NCBI RefSeq assembly: GCF_014842075.1
Contig: NZ_JACYVA010000004.1
Span: forward strand, 62,001 to 126,000
Length of the DNA: 64,000 bases
Reading direction: 5' to 3'
Source: Sphingomonas sp. CFBP 13720
Lineage (GTDB): Bacteria; Pseudomonadota; Alphaproteobacteria; Sphingomonadales; Sphingomonadaceae
In this document: positions 25,513 to 34,062 of the stretch, piece after piece
How the letters are laid out: the number at the start of each line of letters is the position of its first letter
Numbering within the stretch: the stretch's first letter is position 1
The notes under the pieces: generated by a model
What the model was told of the DNA's origin: nothing
Seen by the model: only the letters and a program-made list of their open reading frames with translations
Database searches by the model: none
Program-made: the position numbers and the translations under genes

Positions 25513-25991
25513 TATGCGCCCACCTTGTTCTTGCGGTTCATGCCGGCGATGTCGAGAACCTGAGGGTTCTGCGCCTCGTGCGGATGCTCGGTGCCCTTGA
25601 AGATGCGCAGGTTGCGCATCTGGTCACGACCCAGCGGGCCGCGCGGGATCATCCGCTCCACGGCCTTTTCCAGAACGCGCTCGGGGAAACGACCCTCCAG
25701 CACCTTCTCGGCGGTGATTTCCTTGATGCCGCCGGCATAGCCGGTGTGCTTGTAGTAGACCTTCTTCTTCGCCTTGTTCGACGTGAAGCGGATCTTGTCG
25801 GCATTGATCACGACGACGTTGTCACCGCAATCGACATGCGGGGTGAACGACGTCTTGTGCTTGCCGCGCAGGACGTTGGCGATGATCGACGCAGCGCGTC
25901 CGACCACCAGGCCGTCGGCATCAACGATATGCCATTTCTTCTCCACCTCGTGCGGCTTAACCGACTTGGTGGTCTTCATGAGCGCCTTCAT
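25512..25991 (-). CDS. rplM: 50S ribosomal protein L13
   Basis: 159 residues with the L13 signatures [56 protein letters not shown] and the [20 protein letters not shown] block. An early assembly protein of the large subunit, it forms the universal rplM-rpsI operon. An upstream hairpin and a sigma-70-like promoter are visible between it and ctaA. Confidence 0.98.
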   Translation of the reverse strand: MKALMKTTKSVKPHEVEKKWHIVDADGLVVGRAASIIANVLRGKHKTSFTPHVDCGDNVVVINADKIRFTSNKAKKKVYYKHTGYAGGIKEITAEKVLEGRFPERVLEKAVERMIPRGPLGRDQMRNLRIFKGTEHPHEAQNPQVLDIAGMNRKNKVGA

Positions 25992-26021
25992 GGGGCTGAC
26001 CTTTCGGGATAACTACCGCAG

Positions 26022-26040
26022 CCGGTCCGTGACGGACCGG
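26022..26040 (-). promoter_or_regulatory. Leader hairpin upstream of rplM
   Basis: Perfect eight-base inverted repeat CCGGTCCG / CGGACCGG with a three-base loop, located in the transcribed leader between the predicted promoter and the rplM ATG. L13 is known to repress its own operon in some bacteria through leader structures; whether this hairpin does so is unproven. Confidence 0.4.
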
Positions 26041-26053
26041 TGCGAACGAAGGC

Positions 26054-26082
26054 CAATTGCCCAACGCAGCCCGATAAGTCAA
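26054..26082 (-). promoter_or_regulatory. Predicted sigma-70-type promoter for rplM-rpsI
   Basis: On the minus strand TTGACT (26082-26077) and CAATTG (26059-26054) are separated by 17 bases. The position, about 60 bases before rplM, is right for a ribosomal protein promoter. The -10 match is imperfect. Confidence 0.5.
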
Positions 26083-26108
26083 GTAAACCGCGGCTTTGCT
26101 GACGGGTA

Positions 26109-27149
26109 TTATGATACCCGGTTGCGGCGACCGGCGGCGTGCGCGCCCCATGTCGTGGCGACGACCAGCAATGCACCGACCAACTGGTGCAGCGCCGCGA
26201 CCTCGATCCGCATGCCGGTGACGACGGTCGAGATGCCCAGCAGGATCTGGACACCGAAGGCGATATGGATCGCGCGGGCGACCTTTGGGTGGCCGGCGCG
26301 CTTCGCGGCGCGCGCGAGGATCACCAGCGCGGCGACGGCGACCCACGCCCACCACCGATGGATGAAGTGGACCACCCATGGATCGTTGACGATCGCATCC
26401 AGCGGCCGTCGCGCCGCCCATTCGGCAGCCGGAAAGAAGCGCCCGTTCATCAGCGGCCATTCGTCGGTGACCAGTCCGGCATTCAGCCCGGCGACCCATG
26501 CGCCGAACAGCAGCTGGACGAACAGCACGAGTCCGGCGACGGCCCCGATACGCGTCAAGCGCGCCGGTCGCGCCGCCCGGTTCGCTGCCAGTTCGCGCAG
26601 GTCGAGCGCGGTCCACACGATGCCCGCAAGGATCAGCATCGCGTTGAGCAGATGAACCGACAGGCGGATGTGCGACACGTCGGTACGATCGGAAAGGCCC
26701 GACGCGACCATCCACCAGCCGACCGCGCCCTGTAGTCCGCCGAGCGCAAGCAGCGCCAGCAGCCGCCCCTTATATCCGGTCGGGACCGCCCGCCGGACCC
26801 AGAACCACAGCAGCGGCAGGGCAAAGGCGAGACCGATGATCCGTCCGAGCAGCCGATGGACATATTCCCAGAAGAAGATCGCCTTGAACTGGGTCAGGGT
26901 CATGCCTTGGTTCAGAAGCTGATATTCGGGAATGCGCCGGTAGTTGGCGAATTCGGCTTCCCATGCCGCAGCGGTCAGCGGCGGGATCGTGCCCGACAGC
27001 GGCTTCCATTCGGTGATCGACAGGCCGGATTCGGTCAGGCGGGTGATGCCGCCGACGACGACCATCGCCACGACCAGCACGGCGACGAACCATAACCAGC
27101 GGGCAACGGCGCCCGGACGGGCGAGCGGGGACGGGGGGGGCGCGAGCAT
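26109..27149 (-). CDS. ctaA: Heme A synthase CtaA (COX15)
   Basis: 346 residues with eight membrane helices in two similar four-helix halves. Alphaproteobacterial COX15 features are seen: GGITRLTESGLSITEWKPLSGTIPP, then EFANYRRIPEYQLLN and FWEYVHRLLGR, with paired His residues on helices for haem (YVHRLLG, VHLLNA, HFIHRWWAW, ALHQLVG). It oxidises the C8 methyl of haem O to give haem A for aa3 oxidases, in the inner membrane. A GGGTAT/ATACCC inverted repeat spans its stop codon. Confidence 0.96.
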   Translation of the reverse strand: MLAPPPSPLARPGAVARWLWFVAVLVVAMVVVGGITRLTESGLSITEWKPLSGTIPPLTAAAWEAEFANYRRIPEYQLLNQGMTLTQFKAIFFWEYVHRLLGRIIGLAFALPLLWFWVRRAVPTGYKGRLLALLALGGLQGAVGWWMVASGLSDRTDVSHIRLSVHLLNAMLILAGIVWTALDLRELAANRAARPARLTRIGAVAGLVLFVQLLFGAWVAGLNAGLVTDEWPLMNGRFFPAAEWAARRPLDAIVNDPWVVHFIHRWWAWVAVAALVILARAAKRAGHPKVARAIHIAFGVQILLGISTVVTGMRIEVAALHQLVGALLVVATTWGAHAAGRRNRVS

Positions 27150-27315
27150 GCCGTGTTCCTAGACCAAATCAGTCGCGAACAGAACCGTTCGCATCGGACC
27201 GGGCATCGTTCGTCGCCACGCAATTACCCGAGACGGAACAACGGGTTGGTGCACCCACGCGCACTGGACCGTTCCACCAACTCCGCTACTGTAGGCGGAT
27301 GCAGGTCGTCCGCCC

Positions 27316-27867
27316 ATGACGATCGAGATTCTGATCGCCCGATACGGTCTTGCCGCGCTGTTCCTAGGCGCGGGGCTGGAAGGCGAGACGATGGTCGTGC
27401 TGGGCGGAATCATGGTCCAGCGCGGCACGTTTCCATTCGTCGGCGCGGTGCTGGCGGCGGCGGCGGGGTCGTTCGTCGCGGACCAGCTGTTCTTTGCGGG
27501 CGGGCGCCGTTTCCGCGACCATCCGCGCGTGCGGCGGGTGTCGGCGCGACCTGCCTTCGCCCGCGCGCTGCGGGCGTTCGACCGGCATCCGACGCTGTTC
27601 GTGTTCGCGTTTCGCTTTCTCTACGGGCTGCGGACGGTCAGCCCGGTCGCGATCGGGACCACCCGTCTGCCGACCGCCCGGTTCATGGCGCTGAACGGGA
27701 CCGCCGCGCTGGTGTGGGCGACGGTGTTCGTGTCGATCGGCTACTGGTTCGGCCACGGGCTGACCGCCGCGATCGGGCGGTGGCTGCCGTCGTGGCAGGT
27801 GCTGGCGGGCGGCGGCATCGCGGTCGTCGCAGCGCTGGTTACCGGATGGCTGGTCCGGCGACGGTAG
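27316..27867 (+). CDS. DedA/SNARE-associated family membrane protein
   Basis: 183 residues. The DedA core is present: ENLIP-like region as GLEGETMVVLGGIMVQRG, re-entrant Gly-rich segment AAAAGSFVADQLFFAGGRRF, then RFLYGLRTVSPVAIGTTRLP and FMALNGTAALVWA. The conserved acidic (E-G-E) and basic (RFLYGLR) residues typical of DedA are kept. DedA proteins act in lipid-carrier or phospholipid flipping in the inner membrane. It is isolated, divergent from ctaA. Confidence 0.88.
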   Translation: MTIEILIARYGLAALFLGAGLEGETMVVLGGIMVQRGTFPFVGAVLAAAAGSFVADQLFFAGGRRFRDHPRVRRVSARPAFARALRAFDRHPTLFVFAFRFLYGLRTVSPVAIGTTRLPTARFMALNGTAALVWATVFVSIGYWFGHGLTAAIGRWLPSWQVLAGGGIAVVAALVTGWLVRRR

Positions 27868-27926
27868 GGCGTTTTGATGTAAGCCCGTGACCGCGTATCG
27901 TGCGTGCCATGTGCTTTCGGCTTCGG

Positions 27927-28433
27927 TCAGTCGCCCTTGCGGCCGAGGCGTTCGACGCGGGCCGTGACGTCGTCATGGACCGTCGGAGTCACGAACTTCC
28001 CGATCGCACCGCCGTACATCGCGATTTCCTTCACCAGCCGCGACGCGATCGGTTGCAGCGAAACGTCGGCCATCAGAAAGACCGTTTCGATGCGGTCGTT
28101 GATCTGCTGGTTCATGCCCGCCATCTGATATTCATACTCGAAATCGGCCACCGCGCGCAGGCCGCGCACGATCACGCTGGCCCCCTGCCGCTCGGCAAAG
28201 GTCATCAGCAGCGCGTCGAACGCGACCACGGTGATGTCGCCATCGACGCTGGCCACCTCGCGCTCGACCATCGACAGGCGTTCGTCGAGCGTGAACATCG
28301 GCGACTTCGACGGATTGGTCGTGACGCCGATCACCAGCCGGTCGACCAGCTTCGCGCCGCGCCTGATGATGTCCATATGCCCCAGCGTCACCGGATCGAA
28401 CGTGCCCGGATAGACGCCGACCCGCGCGCTCAA
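27927..28433 (-). CDS. coaD: Phosphopantetheine adenylyltransferase
   Basis: 168 residues, the family length. The nucleotidyltransferase motif is GTFDPVTLGHMDII at residues 9-22. RGLRAVADFEYEYQMAGMN is the conserved phosphopantetheine-binding block. The ISS-S-VRE segment is replaced by SLQPIASRLVKEIAMYGG, which fits the family. The enzyme makes dephospho-CoA. Its start overlaps the stop of ispA by four bases. Confidence 0.96.
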   Translation of the reverse strand: MSARVGVYPGTFDPVTLGHMDIIRRGAKLVDRLVIGVTTNPSKSPMFTLDERLSMVEREVASVDGDITVVAFDALLMTFAERQGASVIVRGLRAVADFEYEYQMAGMNQQINDRIETVFLMADVSLQPIASRLVKEIAMYGGAIGKFVTPTVHDDVTARVERLGRKGD

Positions 28434-29335
28434 CGGTCGCGCTCCAGCACGTAGCGGGCGATGGCGCGCAGCAGATCGGCCTCGTGCCCGAAGTCGCGCA
28501 GATGCTCGATCGACTGTTCGACCAGCAACCGGGCCTGTTCGCGCGCGCGGTCGAGGCCGAGCAGCGACAGGAACGTCTCCTTGCCCGCCTCGCCGTCCTT
28601 GCGCAGCGCCTTGCCCACCGCCGCCTCGTCGCCTTCGACGTCGAGAATGTCGTCGGCGATCTGGAAAGCGAGGCCGATGTCGCGGGCATAGCCGTGCAGC
28701 CCGGTCCGCTGATCTAGCGGCAGGCGGCCGAGGATCGCCCCCGCCTCGACCGAACAGGCGATCAGCGCGCCGGTCTTCATCGCCTGTAACCGGGTGACGG
28801 TGTTCAGGTCGAGCGTCGTGCGTTCGGCCTCCAGATCCATCGCCTGTCCGCCCGCCATGCCCGACGGACCCGACGCCTTCGCCAGCGATGCGATCAGTTC
28901 GATACGGACATGCGCGTCGGGATGCGTCGCCTCGTGCGCGAGAATCTCGAACGCCAGCGCATGCAGGCAGTCGCCGGCAAGGATCGCGGTCGCTTCGTCA
29001 TAGGCCTTGTGGACAGTCGGCTTGCCGCGCCGGACGTCGTCGTCGTCCATCGCGGGCAGATCGTCATGGACGAGGCTGTAGACATGAATGCATTCGATCG
29101 CGGTCGCGGCGCGGGCGGCGCGGATTCGGTCGACGTTGAACAGCCGCGCGGTGGCGAACACCAGCAACGGACGCAGCCGCTTGCCCCCGCCGATCGCCGC
29201 GTGGCGCATCGCACGGTACAGATTGGCGCGCGGATCGCCGGGGATCGGCAGGAGCGCGTCGAACTGACGGTCCATTTCGGCCGAAATCTCACGCAGCGCG
29301 GCGTTCAGCGAAACGGGGGGCGGTGACGATCCCAT
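28430..29335 (-). CDS. ispA: Farnesyl/geranylgeranyl diphosphate synthase (IspA-type prenyltransferase)
   Basis: 301 residues. The first Asp-rich motif is in LVHDDLPAMDDDDVRRGKPTVH and the second is AFQIADDILDVEGD, with GGKRLRP near the N-terminus and KTGALI between. This is the short-chain IspA group; in carotenoid-making sphingomonads it supplies FPP or GGPP for quinones, undecaprenyl carriers and carotenoids. The ATG shares a base with the xseB stop (TGATG). The gene next downstream is coaD rather than the dxs found in many proteobacteria. Confidence 0.94.
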   Translation of the reverse strand: MGSSPPPVSLNAALREISAEMDRQFDALLPIPGDPRANLYRAMRHAAIGGGKRLRPLLVFATARLFNVDRIRAARAATAIECIHVYSLVHDDLPAMDDDDVRRGKPTVHKAYDEATAILAGDCLHALAFEILAHEATHPDAHVRIELIASLAKASGPSGMAGGQAMDLEAERTTLDLNTVTRLQAMKTGALIACSVEAGAILGRLPLDQRTGLHGYARDIGLAFQIADDILDVEGDEAAVGKALRKDGEAGKETFLSLLGLDRAREQARLLVEQSIEHLRDFGHEADLLRAIARYVLERDR

Positions 29336-29577
29336 CACTTGGCGTCGAACGGCTGGGTGGAAGCACGGCCTTCGGCATCGACCCGGATCGCTTCGATCCG
29401 CGCCTGCGCCGCGTCGAGCCGCGCGGCGCATTGTCCGCGCAACAGGTCGCCGCGCGCGTACAGGTCGATCGCGGTCTGAAGGTCTTCCTGTCCGGTTTCC
29501 AGCCGGCTGACGATCCCTTCCAGTTCACGCAGCGCGTCTTCGAAGGAGAGGGCGGACACATCGGGTTCGTCGGACAT
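29335..29577 (-). CDS. xseB: Exodeoxyribonuclease VII small subunit
   Basis: 80 residues from ATG 29577. The family pattern is clear: SFEDALRELEGIVSRLETGQEDLQTAIDLYARGDLLRGQC, an antiparallel helical pair that binds the large subunit XseA. XseA is not in the window. It is translationally joined to ispA. A frame extending further upstream is not supported because the conserved region starts at this Met. Confidence 0.93.
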   Translation of the reverse strand: MSDEPDVSALSFEDALRELEGIVSRLETGQEDLQTAIDLYARGDLLRGQCAARLDAAQARIEAIRVDAEGRASTQPFDAK

Positions 29578-29633
29578 GGCCACGCTATGCGGCAGCACGC
29601 GGTGGTTTTGCAACCGCTTGCACACGCAATCGG

Positions 29634-30119
29634 TCAGTCGTGCAGATACGCGCCGATCGCATCCCATGCCGGTTGCTTGGCCGCGACGCCGATCGTGTGC
29701 AGCGGGCTGCTGGACGGAAGCGCCAGCGTCGGCACTCCGGGGACGAGCCGGTGTCCCTGCCGCCACGCGGTGCCGCCGTTGAACGCGACCAGCCGTAATG
29801 CGGGCAGGGTCGCGACCAGCGCGGCAAGGTCGTTGGCGGCGACGTCGCGGATCGCCGCGTCGCTGCTGCCCGGGCGCGTCGCGCTGGCGACCACGTCCCA
29901 CAGGCCGATGCGGGATGCGCGCAGCGCGTCCAGCCGGTCGGGATAGGGCAGGGCAGGCAGGTCGGTGCCGACGACCGCCGACAACAGCCGCCAAAACTGG
30001 TTCTGCGGATGCGCGTAATAACGTTCGGCCCGCAACGACGCATCGCCGGGCAGGCTGCCGAGGATCAGGACGCGCGTGGCGGCATCGACGACCGGCGCGA
30101 ACGACGCCTTGCGCGTCAC
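29634..30119 (-). CDS. Hypoxanthine/deoxyinosine DNA glycosylase (UDG superfamily)
   Basis: 161 residues from GTG 30119, which overlaps the stop of the upstream flavoprotein gene (GTGA). Hallmarks are ILGSLPGDASLRAERYYAHPQNQFWRLL near the N-terminus, GLWDVVASATRPGSSDAAI, and the C-terminal ALPSSSPLHT in place of the HPS loop. These match the deoxyinosine glycosylase group (UDG family 6), which removes hypoxanthine formed by adenine deamination. It is cytosolic. Cotranscription with a flavoprotein of unrelated type is notable. Confidence 0.88.
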   Translation of the reverse strand: MTRKASFAPVVDAATRVLILGSLPGDASLRAERYYAHPQNQFWRLLSAVVGTDLPALPYPDRLDALRASRIGLWDVVASATRPGSSDAAIRDVAANDLAALVATLPALRLVAFNGGTAWRQGHRLVPGVPTLALPSSSPLHTIGVAAKQPAWDAIGAYLHD

Positions 30120-31285
30120 ACCGCCTGTCCCGCCGCCCAGCCGCTGGACCATGCCCACTGGAAATTATAGCCGCCCAGCCAGCCGGTGACGTCGACCGCC
30201 TCGCCGATCGCATACAGGCCGGGCAGGTGCTTTGCCGCCATCGTCCGCTGGTTCAGCCCGTCGGTGGCGATGCCGCCGACGGTGACTTCGGCCTTGGCGA
30301 AGCCTTCGGTGCCGCTGGGATCGAAGCGCCAGCCCGACAGGGTCCGTTCGATGTCGGTCAGGGCCGCATCGCGCTGGTTGCCGATCTCGCCCGGACAGGC
30401 GATGCGTTCCGCCAGCGCCTCCGCCAGCCGGTCGGGCAACGCCGCGCCCAGCACCGATCGCATGCCAGCGCGGGGCCGGGCGCGCTTGGCGGCAAGCAGC
30501 CAGCCCGGCGGCTGGTCGGGGACGAAATCGATCGTGACCGGCTCGCGGTGCCGCCAATAGGACGACACCTGAAGGATCGCCGGACCGGACAGGCCGCGAT
30601 GGGTGAACAGCGCCGCTTCCCGGAACCGCGTCCCCGCCGCCGTCGCGACGACGTCGGTGGCGACGCCCGACAATTCGCGGAACAGCGCGTCTTCGGGCGG
30701 GAGCGTCAGCGGAACCAGTGCGGGGCGCGGTTCGACGACCTTGAGGCCGAAGCGCCGGGCAAGATCATAGGCGAAGCCGGTCGCGCCGAGTTTCGGGATC
30801 GACGGTCCACCGGTCGCGATCACAAGCGTCGGGGCGGTCCCGATGCGATCGCCATGGGTCACGGTGAACATGCCGTCGGCATGGGTCACGTCGTGTACGG
30901 GTCGGCCCAGCGCGATCTCCGCCCCCGCCGCTTCGTGCAGCAGCATGTCCACGATCTGTCGCGCCGATCCGTCGCAGAACAACTGGCCGAGCGTCTTTTC
31001 ATGCCATGCGATGCCATGGGTATCGACCAGCGCGACGAAATCGGCGGCGGTGTAGCGCCCAAGCGCGGATCGCGCGAATTGCGGATTGGCGGAGACGTAG
31101 CGGTCCCACGTCGCGCCGACATTGGTGAAGTTGCACCGTCCCCCGCCCGAAATGACGATCTTTCGTCCCGGTTCGGGTGCGTGGTCGACGACCAGTACGC
31201 GCCGCCCGCGCTGTGCGGCGATGCCGGCGCAGAACAGCCCCGCGCCGCCCGCGCCGAGTATTATGACGTCATGGGATGGTGCCAT
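30116..31285 (-). CDS. HI0933/YhiN-family NAD(P)/FAD-dependent oxidoreductase
   Basis: 389 residues from ATG 31285. The Rossmann FAD motif VIILGAGGAGLFCA is followed by the family-specific GRKIVISGGGRCNFTN and SALGRYTAADFVALVDTHGI. Toward the C-terminus are EVTVGGI, GLYAIGEAVDVTGWLGGYNFQWAWSSG. These are the signatures of the HI0933 (BaiN-like) family. Members in gut bacteria reduce bile-acid intermediates, but most have no known substrate. Some are fused or linked to nucleic-acid genes; here the next gene is a DNA glycosylase. Confidence 0.88.
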   Translation of the reverse strand: MAPSHDVIILGAGGAGLFCAGIAAQRGRRVLVVDHAPEPGRKIVISGGGRCNFTNVGATWDRYVSANPQFARSALGRYTAADFVALVDTHGIAWHEKTLGQLFCDGSARQIVDMLLHEAAGAEIALGRPVHDVTHADGMFTVTHGDRIGTAPTLVIATGGPSIPKLGATGFAYDLARRFGLKVVEPRPALVPLTLPPEDALFRELSGVATDVVATAAGTRFREAALFTHRGLSGPAILQVSSYWRHREPVTIDFVPDQPPGWLLAAKRARPRAGMRSVLGAALPDRLAEALAERIACPGEIGNQRDAALTDIERTLSGWRFDPSGTEGFAKAEVTVGGIATDGLNQRTMAAKHLPGLYAIGEAVDVTGWLGGYNFQWAWSSGWAAGQAV

Positions 31286-31408
31286 GGCTGCGCCATCGCA
31301 TGGACCGTCGGCGGGGTGAAGGGGTTGCGCGACGCCGGTCGCCGGTGGCGCATCGCCGAAGCGGTCAGGCGAACCGCGAGATGCTATCCACGCGCAAACG
31401 CGATCGGG

Positions 31409-31446
31409 GCCGGACCTGCGCACCGTCGGTGCGGGGCCGGTCCGGC
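31409..31446 (-). terminator. Stable hairpin after the M48 protease gene
   Basis: On the minus strand GCCGGACC (31446-31439) pairs with GGTCCGGC (31416-31409), with an inner GCACC/GGTGC pairing. It starts 12 bases after the protease stop codon. It lacks a U-run, so it may be a 3'-end stabiliser or a weak terminator. Confidence 0.4.
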
Positions 31447-31457
31447 TCCGAAGGTCG

Positions 31458-32876
31458 TTACCCGCGTACCACCAGCTTCACCAGCCGGCCGGGGACCAGC
31501 CGTTCGCCCGCCGTCAGTCCGTTCAGCGCAAGGAAGCGCTCACGCTGGAAATCGGGATACGCCATCTGCCGCGCCAGCGTGTCCACCGTGTCGCCTGCAC
31601 GCACCGTGGCAATCCGGATACGCTTGCCGGTGATCGCCTGCGCCTCTGCCTGGTTCAGCGGCGCGAGGCTGTTCAGCAGCGATTCGAACGGGCCGATGCC
31701 ACGTCCGGCGGGGGTGACGATCTGGAAGTAATAGGTTGCCGAGGGATAGCGGAACGCGGCGATGGTGACGTCGACCGCCTGCCGGTCGGCGGTGGCGCGC
31801 ACCGTTGCCAGCGCCACGTCGGTGCCGTTGATCCGCGTCGTCTGCGGCGTGACCGATCCGGTCGCGCCCAGCGCGGTCAGTTGCTGCCGGACGAAGCTGC
31901 CGAGGTCGGTGGTCGCGCTGCCCATACGGAACTGCGCCTGCCCGCCGCCGCCCGCAATCGTCACCGCATCGGTGCCGTTGGCGAGCGTGTAGCCGGCGGG
32001 CGCGGCGAAGCGGATGCGGAGGCCGGGATGGCGGAAGGTCGTTCCGTCGACCACGCCCTGCGCCGGATCGTCGTCATAGCGCAGCCCGTCGAGCATGCGC
32101 AGATATGCGACGTCCTGCACCGGGCGGGCCGCGTTTCCGGTCGCGAGCGCACGGGCGCGCTTTACCCGGTCGGCTCCGTTGGGATGGGTGCTCATCCACG
32201 TCGGCACGGCGTTCGCTTCCCGCCCGGCGGTCTGTGCAGCCAGCGCCTGCGCATCGTTCAGGCGAGCGAGCGCATCGGCCATACCCGTTCCGGGATACCC
32301 CGCAGCGGTGGCATAGCGGACGCCGAACTGATCGGCCTGATATTCCTGATTGCGGCTGTACGACAGGGTATACAGCTGCGATCCCACACCGGCGATCCGG
32401 CTGACGATGTCGCTGCCGGTCACTGCGCCCAGCAGAGCGGCGCCGACCGACCCGATGGTCGAACGCGTGTTGCGCGAATTCGAATGGCGGGCGGCGACAT
32501 GGCCGACTTCATGGCCCAGCACCGCCGCCAGCTCCGCCTCGCTGTTCATCAGCGCCAGCAACTGCCGCGTGACATAGACATAGCCGCCGGGGATCGCGAA
32601 GGCGTTCTCGACCGGCGAATTGAGCAGCGTGACAGTGAAGTCGCCCGACGCGTTGGACAGGCCCGACTGGACCGCGACGCGTTTGCCGATGCGTTCGACA
32701 TAGGCGGCCTGCGGCCCGGCATAGGCGCCGCCATATTGCGCGAGCAACTGCGGATTGGCCTGTTCCCCCTGCGCTCGGTCGCGTTGCGAGATCGAGCGGG
32801 TCTGTGCCGACGCCGACGCCGGTGCGGCGATCAGCGATGCGCCCGCCGCGACGCCGGTCCAGAAACGTGCCTTCAT
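31458..32876 (-). CDS. Periplasmic M48-family zinc metalloprotease with C-terminal LysM-like region
   Basis: 472 residues from ATG 32876 (a Met six codons upstream is less likely). Signal peptide MKARFWTGVAAGASLIAAPASASAQ. The zinc site HEVGH is at 122-126 and the third ligand Glu at about 178 in NQEYQAD. The protease core ends near residue 260; the rest includes a lipoprotein-like beta region and a final segment (TVRAGDTVDTLARQMAYPDFQRERFLALNGL) resembling LysM. This is the BepA-like layout used in outer-membrane quality control. An EcfG-like motif upstream suggests stress control. Confidence 0.88.
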   Translation of the reverse strand: MKARFWTGVAAGASLIAAPASASAQTRSISQRDRAQGEQANPQLLAQYGGAYAGPQAAYVERIGKRVAVQSGLSNASGDFTVTLLNSPVENAFAIPGGYVYVTRQLLALMNSEAELAAVLGHEVGHVAARHSNSRNTRSTIGSVGAALLGAVTGSDIVSRIAGVGSQLYTLSYSRNQEYQADQFGVRYATAAGYPGTGMADALARLNDAQALAAQTAGREANAVPTWMSTHPNGADRVKRARALATGNAARPVQDVAYLRMLDGLRYDDDPAQGVVDGTTFRHPGLRIRFAAPAGYTLANGTDAVTIAGGGGQAQFRMGSATTDLGSFVRQQLTALGATGSVTPQTTRINGTDVALATVRATADRQAVDVTIAAFRYPSATYYFQIVTPAGRGIGPFESLLNSLAPLNQAEAQAITGKRIRIATVRAGDTVDTLARQMAYPDFQRERFLALNGLTAGERLVPGRLVKLVVRG

Positions 32877-32906
32877 AGTCCCCACATCCTCCATGTTCCG
32901 CCAAGA

Positions 32907-32931
32907 TACGTTGCGGGCGGGTAACGGTTCC
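32907..32931 (-). promoter_or_regulatory. EcfG-like promoter candidate of the M48 protease gene
   Basis: On the minus strand GGAAC (32931-32927), 16-base spacer, then CGTA (32910-32907); one mismatch from GGAAC-N16-CGTT. The predicted start would be near 32899, 23 bases before the ATG. One-mismatch copies occur by chance, so support is moderate. Confidence 0.35.
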
Positions 32932-32935
32932 GCGC

Positions 32936-34009
32936 CTAGCCGAACAGATCGCCTTGCGGTCCGGCAGGCGGACGGAACAGATCGGCGCGAACCCGCATGC
33001 TGGTCCGGTTCAGGCCGTGGCGGCGACACGCGGCATGGAACCGCGCCGCCAACAGGTCCGCCCAAGGCCCCTGACCCTGCATCCGGCGAAAGAAATCGGG
33101 ATCATTGTCCCGCCCGCCGCGCAGCGACCGGATGATCGCCATCACCTTGCCCGCACGGTCGGGAAAATGCGTATCGAGCCACGCGCGGAACAGCGGTGCG
33201 ACCTCGTGCGGCAACCGGACCGGCAGGAAGAAGGCGGACCGCGCACCCGCCCGCGCGGCGCGTTCGATCAGATGCTCGATCTCGTGATCGGTGATCGCGG
33301 GAATGACCGGCGAGATCGAGACATAGGTGGGAATGCCCGCCGCCGTCAGCGTCGCCACCGCCGCCAGTCGTTTTTCGGGATGCGGCGCGCGCGGCTCGAT
33401 CGTCCGCGCGATCAACGGGTCGAGCGAGGTGATCGAGATGGCGACCGACGCCAGCCCCTTTGCCGCCATCGGCCCCAGCAGGTCGATGTCGCGCGTCACC
33501 CGGTCGGATTTGGTGGTGATGGTCAGCGGATGGTTCGTTTCCGCCAGTACTTCGATACACTGACGGGTGATGCGCCAGTCGCTCTCGATCGGCTGATACG
33601 GATCGGTGTTGGTCCCGAACGCGATCGGACGCGCGACATAGCCGGGCTTGCCCAGTTCCGCGCGCAGCAGCGTCGCGGCATCGGGCTTGGCGAACAGCCG
33701 CGTTTCGAAATCCAGCCCGGGCGACAGGTCGTGATAGGCGTGGGTCGGACGCGCGAAGCAATAGATGCAGCCATGTTCGCAGCCACGATACGGATTGATC
33801 GACCGGTCGAACGGAATGTCGGGCGACGCATTGCGCGCGATGATCGTCCGCGCGCGCTCGACCGTCACCGTCGTACGCAGCACCGGCTGCGCACCGTCGA
33901 CCGTATCGCGCCAGTCGAGCCAGTCGCCGTCGTCGGACCGTTCGTTCAGCCCGAACCGCCGGCTGGCATCGTTGATCGTCGCTCCACGGGTCGGCCGGCG
34001 CTTGTCCAT
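32936..34009 (-). CDS. PA0069-family radical SAM protein (SplB-like)
   Basis: 357 residues. The cluster motif is C-x3-C-x2-C in YRGCEHGCIYCFARPTH (Cys77, Cys81, Cys84), the spacing of the spore-photoproduct-lyase-like group. IAFGTNTDPYQPIE and SKSDRVTRDIDLL-like (TTKSDRVTRDIDLLGPMA) are also typical. Members are widespread in non-sporulating bacteria and have no proven role; a nucleic-acid repair function is a speculation from the SplB relationship. It is divergent from the VOC gene. Confidence 0.9.
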   Translation of the reverse strand: MDKRRPTRGATINDASRRFGLNERSDDGDWLDWRDTVDGAQPVLRTTVTVERARTIIARNASPDIPFDRSINPYRGCEHGCIYCFARPTHAYHDLSPGLDFETRLFAKPDAATLLRAELGKPGYVARPIAFGTNTDPYQPIESDWRITRQCIEVLAETNHPLTITTKSDRVTRDIDLLGPMAAKGLASVAISITSLDPLIARTIEPRAPHPEKRLAAVATLTAAGIPTYVSISPVIPAITDHEIEHLIERAARAGARSAFFLPVRLPHEVAPLFRAWLDTHFPDRAGKVMAIIRSLRGGRDNDPDFFRRMQGQGPWADLLAARFHAACRRHGLNRTSMRVRADLFRPPAGPQGDLFG

Positions 34010-34062
34010 TGCATCGGACTACCGCTTATGCCAGAACGGATCAAGAACAAGGGGGCGGGGCA

